DNA of 35,606 nt from Hyphomicrobiales bacterium (GTDB lineage Bacteria > Pseudomonadota > Alphaproteobacteria > Rhizobiales > Methyloligellaceae). The notes under the pieces were generated by a model. The model saw nothing but the letters and a program-made list of their open reading frames with translations. It searched no databases and was not told where the DNA came from. This document shows, piece after piece, positions 1 to 9,900 of this stretch. Every line of letters begins with the position of its first letter. Positions within the stretch are counted from its first letter, which is position 1. A program made the translations under genes and the position numbers. The stretch covers positions 1-35,606 of the forward strand of contig JAJFHO010000273.1 in assembly GCA_021775575.1 (NCBI GenBank). The letters are read 5' to 3'.

Positions 1-203
1 CCCTTGGTGACGTCTCCGCGCTCGGCCCCGAGAAGATTGGAGATGGCCTTGAGCGTTGTCGACTTGCCGGCTCCATTGGCGCCGAGAATAGCCACAACGC
101 CACCCTTGGGCACATTAAGAGAAACGCCCTTCAGCACCAGGATCACGTGATCGTAAATGACCTCGATATTATTTACATCGAGCAAAGGGTCAGGTTGGCT
201 CAC
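1..203 (-). CDS. livF: ABC transporter ATP-binding protein, LivF type (3' part outside window)
   Basis: This is the N-terminal 67 residues of a cytoplasmic ATPase that would power the branched-chain-amino-acid-type importer encoded upstream. The Walker A motif GANGAGKST is present at about residues 42-50, preceded by the LivF-like stretch NNIEVIYDHVILVLKGVSL. I chose the GTG at 203-201. The frame is closed by a TGA a few codons upstream, the ATG at 219 gives only three codons, and a GAGG lies about 10 nt before the GTG. The gene is the last of the Liv operon visible here and is separated from the binding-protein gene by a strong hairpin. The signature and Walker B motifs lie beyond the window edge, so the family call rests on the N-terminus and the context. 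Confidence 0.85.
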   Translation of the reverse strand, partial: MSQPDPLLDVNNIEVIYDHVILVLKGVSLNVPKGGVVAILGANGAGKSTTLKAISNLLGAERGDVTK

Positions 204-240
204 GGGCTCAAAGCCTCATATGGGAATCGGGAAAGAGGCT

Positions 241-271
241 CGCGCCCCGAGGGAAATTCCCACGGGGCGCG
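241..271 (-). promoter_or_regulatory. GC-rich hairpin between binding-protein gene and livF
   Basis: CGCGCCCCG and CGGGGCGCG form a perfect 9-bp stem, with a further GGG/CCC pairing inside the loop. It lies 16 nt after the stop codon of the binding-protein gene. On the transcribed strand it is followed by a weak CTCTTTCC and not by a proper T-run. It is therefore more likely a partial terminator or 3'-end stabiliser that lets the binding protein be made in excess over LivF. That role is inferred. Confidence 0.6.
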
Positions 272-286
272 ACATGTCGTATCGGA

Positions 287-1606
287 TCAGCTGCAGTTAT
301 CGCGTTTCTTATAACCGAGCTTTTCGCCTTCTGTAACAGCAGCGGCTTCGAGCATCGGGCGCACGACGTCTGTGAGAGGCTTGACGTCACGCTTGATGAT
401 CACCCACTTCTCGCCATCCCACTCCTGGATCACGACCGGGCCCGAGCCCTCGTGATCGGCGCAGGATACCTTGATCGGAGAAGTGAAACCTTCGAAGCCA
501 ATTCCTTTGAGGCGGGCGGCGTCGATGCTCATCTTCTCCATGGCATCACGCACTTGCTCGCCGTTGACGGCTTTGCCGCCATTGGCCTTGATGGCATCGC
601 GCACCGCTTCGGTAATATACATCGCCGTTACAACGCCGCGATTGTAGAGCACCTGGCCAACCATCGCCTTGTCGTGGCCGTTGCCCTTGTCATAGACGTG
701 CTTGAGAATGTCCTTATGGACGTCGCAGCACGCATCGGGAGCATGCCAGTTACCGGCCCGGTAGCCTTTGGCGAGCTTACCGAGGGGCTTGGTGTCGGAG
801 TCGGCACCCGACCACCACACGCCGATGAACTTGTTGAGCGGGAAGCCGAACTCGGTGGCACGACGAATGGCCACGCGGTTCATATTACCCCAGCCCCACA
901 TCAGCATATAGTCAGGCTTCCACTTGACGATCTTGCGCCACTGCGCCTGCTGCTTCTCCATTTCCTTGCCCGGCACGGAGTAGTCCTTGAACTCGTATCC
1001 ATATTTTTCCGCCAGTTTCTTCAGAAGCGGAATAGGCTCGCGGCCATAGCCGGATTCCAGGAAGATCAGGCCGATCTTCTTGCCTTTCAGCTTGTCGAGA
1101 CCACCTTCCAGCTCACCAATGTAGCGAACGAATGCAGAGGCCTGGCTCCAATAGCTGGTCGGGAAGTTGAAAACCCATGGGAACCAACGGCCATCGGCCG
1201 CGGCGCTCATACCATAACCCGACGACAGCACCGGGATCTTGTCCACGGCCGCCTTGGGCACCAGCTTGTAGGTGACACCCGTTGAGAGCGGTGTATAGGC
1301 GACGGGTTTCTTGGACTTGAAGCGCTCATAACACTCCACACCCTTATCCGTCACATAACCGAATTCGCATTCCTCGGTGTCGATTGTCACGCCTTCGATG
1401 CCGCCGTCGCGGACATTGAGCATAGCAAGATAATCGTCAAAACCGTTGGCAAATGGCGTGCCATTCACGGAATATTTGCCCGTCCGATACGACGCCTGAG
1501 GAATAAAGATAGAGTCTGCCTGGGCCGCGGTTACCGAAGCCTCCCAAACAGGGACAGCAACGAAAGCCGCCGCCAATATCCTCAATCCGAGTTTTCGGAT
1601 GTTCAT
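287..1606 (-). CDS. Periplasmic substrate-binding protein, LivK-like ABC type
   Basis: This 439-residue exported protein of the leucine-binding fold (Peripla_BP_6 type) would capture substrate for the LivHM permease. Residues 1-30 form a signal peptide with a basic start (MNIRKLG), a hydrophobic core, and a likely cut after AQA. A conserved Cys pair appears in the segment EECEFGYVTDKGVECYERFK. As I recall, this is typical of the longer 430-residue subgroup that sits in operons with an acyl-CoA ligase, as here. It is longer than classic LivK (about 370). The ligand cannot be read from sequence; amino acids, aromatic acids and short fatty acids are all plausible. It begins with ATG and a good GGGAGGAATT ribosome site. 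A promoter and repeats lie upstream, so it can be transcribed independently of livM. Confidence 0.88.
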   Translation of the reverse strand: MNIRKLGLRILAAAFVAVPVWEASVTAAQADSIFIPQASYRTGKYSVNGTPFANGFDDYLAMLNVRDGGIEGVTIDTEECEFGYVTDKGVECYERFKSKKPVAYTPLSTGVTYKLVPKAAVDKIPVLSSGYGMSAAADGRWFPWVFNFPTSYWSQASAFVRYIGELEGGLDKLKGKKIGLIFLESGYGREPIPLLKKLAEKYGYEFKDYSVPGKEMEKQQAQWRKIVKWKPDYMLMWGWGNMNRVAIRRATEFGFPLNKFIGVWWSGADSDTKPLGKLAKGYRAGNWHAPDACCDVHKDILKHVYDKGNGHDKAMVGQVLYNRGVVTAMYITEAVRDAIKANGGKAVNGEQVRDAMEKMSIDAARLKGIGFEGFTSPIKVSCADHEGSGPVVIQEWDGEKWVIIKRDVKPLTDVVRPMLEAAAVTEGEKLGYKKRDNCS

Positions 1607-1647
1607 TCCAATTCCTCCCTTACTGCTTATGCTTATTAGAATTTTTC

Positions 1648-1676
1648 AGTCTACTCGCTGCTCATAATGCGTGCAA
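1648..1676 (-). promoter_or_regulatory. Sigma70-like promoter for the binding-protein gene
   Basis: Read on the minus strand, TTGCAC (1676-1671) and TAGACT (1653-1648) are spaced by exactly 17 nt. This would place the transcript start near 1641, about 35 nt before the ATG of the binding-protein gene. It matches the consensus in 4 of 6 positions at both boxes. The three phased repeats lie immediately upstream of the -35 box. This is a prediction from pattern only. Confidence 0.5.
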
Positions 1677-1688
1677 CCGGGCCTTGGG

Positions 1689-1745
1689 TCACATAGTTAT
1701 GCGTTAAAATCATATGGTTATGCGACCACGTCATATCGTTTTAGA
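1689..1745. repeat. Three 21-bp phased direct repeats upstream of the binding-protein promoter
   Basis: Copies start at 1689, 1710 and 1731, exactly 21 nt apart (two helical turns). On the plus strand they share TCAYATNGTT; the first two also share the following ATGCG, and the third copy is weaker. They lie just upstream of the predicted -35 box of the binding-protein gene, where an activator would bind in tandem on one face of the helix. I do not recognise the regulator. Confidence 0.6.
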
Positions 1746-1766
1746 GTCAATTTTGGAGATCCCCCT

Positions 1767-2960
1767 CTAATAGGGGTATGGCCACAAACGAAATTTCTCT
1801 TTCGCGATCTGCCACAGCCGCGCCAGGCCATTGGGTTCGAAAATGAGCACGAGCACGATAGACAGGCCGAAAAACATCAGCACGATATGTTCAGCGGTGT
1901 TTGACGCGAATTTCTGGAAGAAAACGAAAACCGCCAGCGGCACGCCGATCACGAGCGGCACCCAGCGCCAAACACCATATTTGGTCAGCCAGGCGACCGA
2001 TAATCCCGCCAGGACAAGGATCACCGAGGCGGTCGTTAACTCCGGGAAGTTCTTGATAAAGACCGGTGTGCCGATAATGAAAACGGCACCGAATATCGAT
2101 CCCATGACCGATCCGAGCCCCCCGACGATGACCATGAACAGGACCGGGAATGAGATGGCAATGATGTCGAAGGCTTCCATTTCCAGAGAGATGCGCATCA
2201 GGAACAGGAACAGTGCACCGGAAACCCCGGCGATATAGGAGCTGATGGCAAAAGCCAGCAGCTTGGTTTGCAACGGCTTGATACCGATGATTTCAGCGGC
2301 GATATCCATATCGCGGATCGCCATCCATGAGCGCCCGATATGGGAGCGAACGAGGTTCTTGACGACGATACAGAAGAAAACAAGGAAGGTCAGGCCGATC
2401 AGATATTTAACCACACCAGTAGCGCTTGGCCCCGAGATCACGACACCCATGAACTCCTGGCTCGGCGCGGTAATCGTGCCCGACGGAGCATAGTTCGAGA
2501 ACCAGCCGACCTGTTGGAACCACCACTCGAAGAAGAACTGCGAGGCCAATGTCGCCACGGCGAGATAGAAGCCCTTAATGCGCAGACTTGGAATACCGAA
2601 AATAACACCGGCGAACGCGGCGAACAGGCCACTGATCAGGAAGACGATGATCACATTCAATTCCGGGAATGCGGTTGCGATCTTGAAAGCGGCAAAAGCG
2701 CCAACTGCCATGAACCCGCCATGACCCAGCGATATCTGGCCGCAATATCCCGTCAAAACGTTGAGACCGAGCGCCGACAGAGACATCACGACTACAGGCG
2801 TGAGGATCACCTCATACCAGTAACTGTTGGCCACAAGCGGAACCACCAGATAAGCGGCGGCCACTACCGCTAGGACAAACCATTTGTCCTGGGCAATCGG
2901 GAAAATGGCCTGATCGGTACCGTAGCTCGCCTTGAACTGGCCCGCTTCGCGGTAGAACAT
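1767..2960 (-). CDS. livM: ABC transporter inner-membrane permease, LivM type
   Basis: A 397-residue integral membrane protein with about ten hydrophobic segments. It carries the LivM/LivH-family stretch ALGLNVLTGYCGQISLGHGGFMAVGA (about residues 62-87) and, near the C-terminus, IFEPNGLARLW, a typical LivM ending. It would pair with LivH to form the channel of the importer. Its start is 2 nt after the stop of livH, so the two are translationally linked. After its stop, a 160-bp gap with its own promoter and repeats separates it from the binding-protein gene. It is slightly longer than many LivM proteins (about 330-360) because of a hydrophilic N-terminus and an additional membrane segment near the C-terminus. 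Confidence 0.9.
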   Translation of the reverse strand: MFYREAGQFKASYGTDQAIFPIAQDKWFVLAVVAAAYLVVPLVANSYWYEVILTPVVVMSLSALGLNVLTGYCGQISLGHGGFMAVGAFAAFKIATAFPELNVIIVFLISGLFAAFAGVIFGIPSLRIKGFYLAVATLASQFFFEWWFQQVGWFSNYAPSGTITAPSQEFMGVVISGPSATGVVKYLIGLTFLVFFCIVVKNLVRSHIGRSWMAIRDMDIAAEIIGIKPLQTKLLAFAISSYIAGVSGALFLFLMRISLEMEAFDIIAISFPVLFMVIVGGLGSVMGSIFGAVFIIGTPVFIKNFPELTTASVILVLAGLSVAWLTKYGVWRWVPLVIGVPLAVFVFFQKFASNTAEHIVLMFFGLSIVLVLIFEPNGLARLWQIAKEKFRLWPYPY

Positions 2961-2962
2961 GC

Positions 2963-3958
2963 TTAAATCCTTTCGATCAGTTTTTCACCGAACAGGCCCT
3001 CTGGCCGGTAAATCAAAACGATGAGAGCCAGGATGTAGGCGAACCAGCTCTCGATGGAGTCGCCGAGGTAAGGGCTCCAATAAATTTCCGCGATCCGCTC
3101 GCCGACGCCAATAATCAGACCGCCAATAATCACACCCGGGATCGAGGTGAAGCCGCCGAGAATGAGAACCGGCAGTGCCTTGAGGGCTACGAACACCATG
3201 CCGAAATCGACCGCACCGGCGCTGGCGCCCCACATCAAACCTGACACCAGAGCTACTGCGCCCGCCACGACCCACACGACGACCCACATAACGCTAAGCG
3301 GAATACCAACCGAGAGTGCGGCCTGATGGTCGTCCGCCACAGCGCGCAGCGCGCGTCCGACGGACGTCTTCTGGAACATCACGGCCAACAGAATGACCAT
3401 GACCGCGGCAACAGCGGCGGCTGTCGCATCGACCTTCTGGAACATCACGCCACCGACGAAGAAGGGTCCGATCTCCATGCCAAGTGACTCCATGGGAACC
3501 GGGCTGTTGGCGATTTTGTTGAACATGGTTTCGCCGAACCCTTCGAGGAAGTAGTAGAGTCCGATCGTCGCCATGAAGAGAATGATCTCGGGCTGGTTTA
3601 CCAGAGGGCGCAGCATCAGGCGCTCCACGAGCAGGGCCAATATGAGCATCATCACCATACTGCCGATGATGGCCAGGACGATGGTGAGGCCATAGCCCGT
3701 GCCAATCGCCGGAAACAGTACTTTGTCGTGGAACATGATGAGCGCCAACGTCGCGAAAATCGCCATCATGGGCTGGGCAAAATTGAAGACGCCCGAGGCC
3801 TTGTAGATCAGCACATAACCAAGCGCGACTAGAGAGTAGAGAATACCGACCATAAGGCCGCCGGCAACATTCTGAATGAAGTAGGCCGGGTCTTGCCATA
3901 TCTCGACGGCAGGATTGGCCAGAAAGCCTTCATATAGGCCGATAATGAATTCCAGCAT
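2963..3958 (-). CDS. livH: ABC transporter inner-membrane permease, LivH type
   Basis: A 331-residue membrane protein. The segment GGLMVGILYSLVALGYVLIY and the following KASGVFNFAQ (about residues 34-63) are the LivH hallmark. The C-terminal part includes GGFTSIPGVIIGGLIIGVGE and ends with ALIVLIYRPEGLFGE, also typical. An AAGGAGTGGAG ribosome site lies before the ATG. It lies 32 nt downstream of livG and 2 nt upstream of livM in one operon, and would form the heterodimeric channel with LivM. Confidence 0.92.
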   Translation of the reverse strand: MLEFIIGLYEGFLANPAVEIWQDPAYFIQNVAGGLMVGILYSLVALGYVLIYKASGVFNFAQPMMAIFATLALIMFHDKVLFPAIGTGYGLTIVLAIIGSMVMMLILALLVERLMLRPLVNQPEIILFMATIGLYYFLEGFGETMFNKIANSPVPMESLGMEIGPFFVGGVMFQKVDATAAAVAAVMVILLAVMFQKTSVGRALRAVADDHQAALSVGIPLSVMWVVVWVVAGAVALVSGLMWGASAGAVDFGMVFVALKALPVLILGGFTSIPGVIIGGLIIGVGERIAEIYWSPYLGDSIESWFAYILALIVLIYRPEGLFGEKLIERI

Positions 3959-3990
3959 ATGCAGGCTCCACTCCTTGCCTTGCTACCGCG

Positions 3991-4794
3991 CTAATGTGAA
4001 ATGCCCAGATAGGCGTCGATCACATCCTGATTGCTCTGCACCTCATCCGGCGTCCCATCGGCGATGAGCACACCGTGATCGAGCACGACCACGCGGTCGG
4101 ACAAATCCATGACCACGCCCATGTCATGCTCGATCAGCGCGACCGTGGTTCCAAATTCCTCGCTCACGTCGATGACAAAACGCGACATGTCTTCCTTTTC
4201 TTCCAGATTCATGCCGGCCATCGGCTCGTCGAGCAGCAGCAAATCCGGCTCCATGGCCAATGCGCGGCCAAGCTCCACGCGCTTTTGCAGTCCGTAGGGC
4301 AGTTTTCCCACGGGCTGGCGCCGGATATGCTGAATCTCGAGAAAATCTATGACCTCCTCGACATATTCCCGGTGCTCAAGCTCTTCGCGCCGGGCCGGCC
4401 CAAAATAGAGCGCCTGCCAGAACATGTTCCGCTTCATCCTCAGCGTGCGGCCTGACATGATATTGTCGAGCGTCGTCATGCCCTTGAACAGCGCGACATT
4501 CTGAAATGTCCGGGCAATACCCTGCGTGGCGGCAATATGCGGGCGCATGTCGCTCCGCTTTTCACCCTTGAAGGTGATGGTGCCTTCCTGGGGGTGATAA
4601 AATCCGTTGATGACATTGAGCATCGAGGTCTTGCCCGCGCCATTGGGGCCGATGATCGCGCGGATTTCCCCCTTGCGAATATCGAAGCTGACATTGCGGA
4701 TCGCCTTGACGCCGCCAAAGGACAGCGACACGTGCTCCACCGACAGCATTGTCTCGGCGTTTTCGTTCGCTTTCTTCCTCGCGGTTGCGTTCAC
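3991..4794 (-). CDS. livG: ABC transporter ATP-binding protein, LivG type
   Basis: A 267-residue cytoplasmic ATPase with Walker A GPNGAGKTS at residues 49-57, the LivG-style signature LPYGLQKRVELGRALA, Walker B LLLLDEPMAGM and the switch histidine in ALIEHDMGVVM. The start is a GTG whose four bases GTGA overlap the stop codon of the acyl-CoA ligase gene, which indicates translational coupling. With LivF it would power the LivHM permease. The first 15 residues are a hydrophilic extension before the usual MLSVEHVSLSFGG start; an internal ATG at residue 16 is an alternative start. Confidence 0.92.
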   Translation of the reverse strand: MNATARKKANENAETMLSVEHVSLSFGGVKAIRNVSFDIRKGEIRAIIGPNGAGKTSMLNVINGFYHPQEGTITFKGEKRSDMRPHIAATQGIARTFQNVALFKGMTTLDNIMSGRTLRMKRNMFWQALYFGPARREELEHREYVEEVIDFLEIQHIRRQPVGKLPYGLQKRVELGRALAMEPDLLLLDEPMAGMNLEEKEDMSRFVIDVSEEFGTTVALIEHDMGVVMDLSDRVVVLDHGVLIADGTPDEVQSNQDVIDAYLGISH

Positions 4795-6773
4795 TCTGCC
4801 GCCTCCTTGGCCATTTCCGCCGGGTAAGGCTTCATATCGACAATTTTTACGTCCCCTGTGATGCTCCCCTTGCCTCCATCCTCGAATGTGACTTCCGTGG
4901 AAATCCTGTACGACGACGTCTTGCTGTAGAGTGCCTTGAGCAACTCCGCATAGCGGTCGGCGATGAAACCGCGCCGCACTTTCTGAGTGCGGGTCAATTC
5001 ACCATCATCCGCGTCCAGTTCCTTGTGCAGGATAAGGAATCGATGGATTTGCGATCCCGCAATATCGGATTCAGCGGCAAGGCTCCGGTTCACCTCGTCC
5101 ACATGCTCTTTAACCATCTTGTAAACGTCGGGATGAGCGGCGAGTTCCTGGTAACCGGCATAGATAATATTATTGCGTTCGGCCCAATTGCTCACGGCCA
5201 CGAGATCGATATTGATCATGACCGCGCAATAGTCGCGTCGATCTCCAAAGGCGACGACCTCCTTCACATTGGGGTAAAATTTCAGCTTGTTTTCAATGTA
5301 TTTCGGCGCGAACAGGGTGCCGTCCTTCAGTTTGCCGACATCCTTGGCACGGTCGATGATTTTGAGATGCCCATGTGAATCGAACAAGCCCGCGTCGCCC
5401 GTATGGACCCAGCCATCCCTGGTCTTGGTCGCGCGCGTGGCAGCGGCATTCTTGTAATATTCGACGAACACGCCTGGGCTTTTATATTGAACCTCGCCAT
5501 TCTTGGTGATCCGGATGTCGACGCCGATGGAGGGCTTGCCGACCGTCTCGGCAAAGATTTCGCCATCGGGCTGTGCCGTTACATAGACGGCCGCTTCGGT
5601 TTGGCCGTAAAGTTGCTTCAGGTTCAGTCCGAACGAGCGATAGAAGCGGAATATTTCGGGACCGATCGCCTCACCGGCCGTATAGCCGACCTTGAGACGG
5701 GATAGGCCCATCCGGTTGCGCAGCGGCCCATAAACCAGAAAGTCGCCGATCGCATAAAGAAGCCGGTCGCCGAACCCCACCTGATTGCCGTTCAGAATAT
5801 CCTCGCCGCAGCGCCGCGCCACTTTCAGAAAGGCGTCGAACATCATCTTTTTGATAGGTCCGGCATCTTCCATTCGCACCATGATCTGGGTCAACATGTT
5901 TTCATACACGCGCGGCGGGGCGAAGAAGTAGGTCGGGCCGATCTCGCGGCGGTCGTCGAGAACAGTCTCGGGGCTCTCCGGGCAGGAAACGCAGAAGCCG
6001 GCGTCGTAGGACTGACCGTAGGAGAAGACGTGATCGCCGACCCAGGCCATCGGCAGATAGGCAATCATTTCCTCATGCTCGTCGAGGTTGTCGAATTTGT
6101 TGCCGTTATGGGCGGTGATTATGATGTTGTCATGGGAGAGAACGACACCTTTCGGCGTTCCCGTGGTCCCCGACGTATACAGGATGACCGAGGTGTCGCT
6201 GCCCTTGCCCTTGGCGATTTCCTTGAGCCAGCTCTCCTCGGCGCTCTTGCCCTTCTCCAGCTCGTTGCGGCCAAGTGCCTGAACGTCTTCAAAACTCCGG
6301 ATATGGCCATGACCGTAATTCTGCAGGCCGCGCGGTTCGTCAAAAATGATCTCCTTGATGGTTTTGACATCCTCGGAAATCGACAGCACCTTGTCGACCT
6401 GCTCCTGATCCTGCGCCAGGATGTATTTCACTTCGGCATGGCGGAGGACATAGGTCATCTCTTCGGCGACGGCGTCCTGATAGACCGGCACGGGGATCGC
6501 GCCGAGGCTCTGAGTGGCCACGAATGTCCAGTAGAGCCGCGGCTTGTTGTCACCGACGATTGCGACCGCATCGCCACGTTTCAGGCCCATCTTTTTCAGG
6601 CCGATAGCAAAAGCGCGCACTTCGTCCAGCACGTCGGCCCAGGTCCAACTCTGCCAGATCCCCAAATCCTTTTCGCGGATCGCGGGACGATCGGTGAATT
6701 TCTTCGCGTTGCGAAGCAACAGCTTCGGGAACGTGTCGTCCGTCGGCGTCGCCTTGGCGGCGGCTCTTGCCAT
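4791..6773 (-). CDS. AMP-forming acyl-CoA ligase (long-chain fatty-acid/aryl acid type)
   Basis: A 660-residue adenylate-forming enzyme that would activate a carboxylic acid to its CoA thioester with ATP. Visible motifs are the phosphate-binding loop ILYTSGTTGTPKG (about residues 196-209), YGQTEAAVY (about 388), and the hinge region HTGDAGLFDSHGHLKIIDR (about 459-477) followed by KYIEN. The length and layout are those of bacterial long-chain acyl-CoA synthetases and not of the shorter PaaK (about 430 residues). This kind of ligase is commonly found inside Liv-type operons in alphaproteobacteria, so substrate uptake and CoA activation are probably coupled. It starts at ATG with an AGGGGGG ribosome site and overlaps livG by 4 nt. 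The acid it uses cannot be fixed from sequence; fatty acids and phenylacetate- or indoleacetate-like acids are candidates. Confidence 0.88.
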   Translation of the reverse strand: MARAAAKATPTDDTFPKLLLRNAKKFTDRPAIREKDLGIWQSWTWADVLDEVRAFAIGLKKMGLKRGDAVAIVGDNKPRLYWTFVATQSLGAIPVPVYQDAVAEEMTYVLRHAEVKYILAQDQEQVDKVLSISEDVKTIKEIIFDEPRGLQNYGHGHIRSFEDVQALGRNELEKGKSAEESWLKEIAKGKGSDTSVILYTSGTTGTPKGVVLSHDNIIITAHNGNKFDNLDEHEEMIAYLPMAWVGDHVFSYGQSYDAGFCVSCPESPETVLDDRREIGPTYFFAPPRVYENMLTQIMVRMEDAGPIKKMMFDAFLKVARRCGEDILNGNQVGFGDRLLYAIGDFLVYGPLRNRMGLSRLKVGYTAGEAIGPEIFRFYRSFGLNLKQLYGQTEAAVYVTAQPDGEIFAETVGKPSIGVDIRITKNGEVQYKSPGVFVEYYKNAAATRATKTRDGWVHTGDAGLFDSHGHLKIIDRAKDVGKLKDGTLFAPKYIENKLKFYPNVKEVVAFGDRRDYCAVMINIDLVAVSNWAERNNIIYAGYQELAAHPDVYKMVKEHVDEVNRSLAAESDIAGSQIHRFLILHKELDADDGELTRTQKVRRGFIADRYAELLKALYSKTSSYRISTEVTFEDGGKGSITGDVKIVDMKPYPAEMAKEAAE

Positions 6774-6903
6774 CTAATCCCCCCTACGCAATTGAACGCG
6801 TTTGCGGGACACTATGACCCAGATTGCTTGTCGTGCAAAGGAAAGTAGCTTTCGACTTTCGGCACAAACCACAAATTCCCCAGATGTGCGTGCGCGGGAT
6901 TTA

Positions 6904-9900
6904 TTACGCGGCGCGGGCGGTCCGCGATACGCTGTCCCGAAAGGCGGCAAGCAGCTCTTCGCGGCGGATTTCCATGGCCGAGATCGCATCGGCCTTTACC
7001 GGGCCGAATCCGCGAATTTGTTCCGGGAGACCAGCGAGTTCGACGGCGGCTTCGTAGTTGCCCGCTGTCAACCCTTCCGCGATTTCGTCGAGGTTGGCTT
7101 CATAGTCGCTGAGAAGCTTGCGTTCTCGTTTTCTCTCGCTGCTGTACCCGAATGGATCGAATGCGGTCCCACGCAAACCTTTCAGCCGCGCCATTACCTT
7201 GAACAATGTCATGACCCACGGTCCGAAAGTGCGTTTGACCGGCCGTCCCGTCAATGCATCGGTGCGTGAGAGAACCGGCGGAGCAAGATGAAACTCAAGC
7301 CGGTAATCGCCGGTGAATGTGCGTTTGAGCTGCTGTTCGAACGAACCATCCGTGAATAGACGCGCGACCTCATACTCGTCCTTGCAGGCCATCAACTTGA
7401 ACAGGCCATGGGTGGCCGCGCCAGTCAGCCTGCTGTGGCCGGGTGCCCGATCCTGTTCCAGAGCGCAGATTGCCGCGATGCGCGACCGGTAGCCCTCCGC
7501 ATAGGACGCGTTCTGATAACCGGTCAGAAACGCCGCCCGCCTTTCGATCGCTTCGTCCAGGGTCGCCGACAGCTTGTGCACGGGCGGCGGCTTGAAAAGA
7601 GGCTCGACGATAGCAGCGAAGGCTTCCGGGTCATGGGCCGCCAGCCGGCCCCAGCGGAAGGCGTGATGGTTCCGCTCTACCGACACCGCATTCAGCGCGA
7701 TAGCCTGCTCCAGCGCCTCCGCCGAAACAGGAACGCGGCCAAGCTGCCAAGCGTAGCCGAGCAGGAACAGGTTGGCTGCAATAGTGTCGCCAAGCAGCAG
7801 GTTGGCCGTCCGCGTCGCATCGACGAAATAGCTGTTTCCGGCGCCCGCGCGCGACTGCAGGGCCAGCTTGAGCTCCTCCGTCGGCAGAGCCAGATCGGGT
7901 TTGGACGTGAAGTCGCCGGTCATCGCCTCATGGCTGTTGGCAATCACCGACGTTACTCCCTCACGCACAACGCCAAGCACCGAGTCGGAAGCCGTGACCA
8001 CGAGGTCGCAGCCCAGAACCAGGTCCGCGCCCGCCGCCGAAGCACGGATCGCATGAATCTGATCGGCCCTGGCGGCGATACGCAGGTGAACCGATACCGC
8101 GCCGCCCTTCTGGGCAATTCCCGACATGTCGATGACGCCAACACCCTTCTCTTCGATATGCGCCGCCATGGCGATGAGTGCGCCGACGGTAACGACACCG
8201 GTCCCGCCGATCCCCGTTACGACCATCGAAAAAGGCCTGTCGAGTCCAGGCAGCTCGGGTGTGGGAAGCGTTGCCGCATCCGGCGCTTGAGCCGATGCCG
8301 CTTTGTCCTCCCCGGCGCCCTTGCGCAGCGCGCCGCCATTCACGGTAACAAAGCTCGGGCAAAACCCTTTCACGCAGGAAAAATCCTTGTTGCAGGCGGC
8401 CTGGTCGATCGACCGCTTGCGGCCGAATTCGGTATCCACCGGTGCGATGGCGACGCAATTCGACTGCACACCGCAATCGCCGCACCCCTCGCAAACCAGA
8501 TCGTTGATGATGACGCGTTTGGCCGGATCGGGATATTGGCCCCGGCGCCGGCGGCGGCGTTTCTCGGCCGCACAGGTCTGATCGTAGATCAACACTGTAA
8601 CGCCGTCACTTTCCGCCAGTTCGCGTTGAACCTTGTCGATCTCCGTGCGCGGGTAAACGCGCACGCCGTCGGGAAACGGATTATTTGCGGGATAATGGCG
8701 GGGATCCTCGGCGACGACGGCGACCTTCTTGGCGCCGTCCGCGACCATCTGACCGGCTAGCCCGGGCACCGTCAGGCCGCCGTCAAGCCGTTGGCCGCCG
8801 GTCATGGCGACCGCGTCATTGTAGAGCAGCTTGAAGGTCATGGTCGTGCCGGCGGCAATAGCGGCCTTGATCGCGAGCGCACCGGAATGGACATAGGTTC
8901 CGTCACCCAGATTCTGGTAGACGTGCCGCCGCTTGGAGAAAGGCGCCTCGCCAATCCAGTTCGCCCCTTCCCCGCCCATCTGGGTAAAACCTTCCGTGGA
9001 ACGCCCCATCCACTGCACCATGTAATGGCAGCCAATGCCTGCATAGGCGCGCGCGCCATCGGGCACGATTGTCGATGAATTATGCGGACAGCCGGCGCAG
9101 AAATACGCGACGCGCGAAGCCAAGTGCGGTGTGTTGCGCGCACGCGACTGCGCAGCGTTTAGGTCCTTGAGCTTTGCACGGACCGCTTCGTCGCCGCTAC
9201 GCGCAAGCAGCCGCTCCCCGATCGCAACCGCGATCTGAACAGGCTCCAGCGCGCCTTCCGGCTGAAACAGAATTTTACTCTTCTCATCCTGTTTGCCGAC
9301 GATCGCCGGAGCATTCGATTGACCGTAAAGCTGTTCCTTGAGCTGCGTCTCGATCAAAGAGCGTTTCTCTTCCACAACAATAATGAGATCGAGTCCCCTG
9401 GCAAAGCGGGCCACGCCCTGGGGCTCGAGCGGCCATGTCATTGCCACCTTGTAGAGCCGCAGCCCCAAGCGCGCCGAGGCCCTCTCGTCTATCCCAAGGA
9501 GATTGAACGCTTCCTCCACATCGAGGTAGCTCTTGCCGGTAGTGATAATGCCGACTTTCGGCGCCCTTCCTCCGGACAGGACAATCTTGTCCAGAGCGTT
9601 GGCACGGGCGAATTCAAGCACCGCCGGGCGCTTGTACTGGTGGAGTCGGGCTTCCTTCTCCAGCGGAGTATCGCCAAGGCGGATATTGAGCCCGCCCTCC
9701 GGCATGGTGAAACCGTCCGGCGTGACGATCTCAACCCGGTTGAGCGAGCCGTCTATCGACGCGGTTTGCTCGATATTGTCCTTGACGCATTTGATACCGG
9801 CCCACACGCCTGCAAAACGCGACAGCGCGAAACCATACAGACCATAGTCAAGAACCTCCTGAACGCCGGCTGGATTAAGCACCGGCATCATGGCGTCGAC

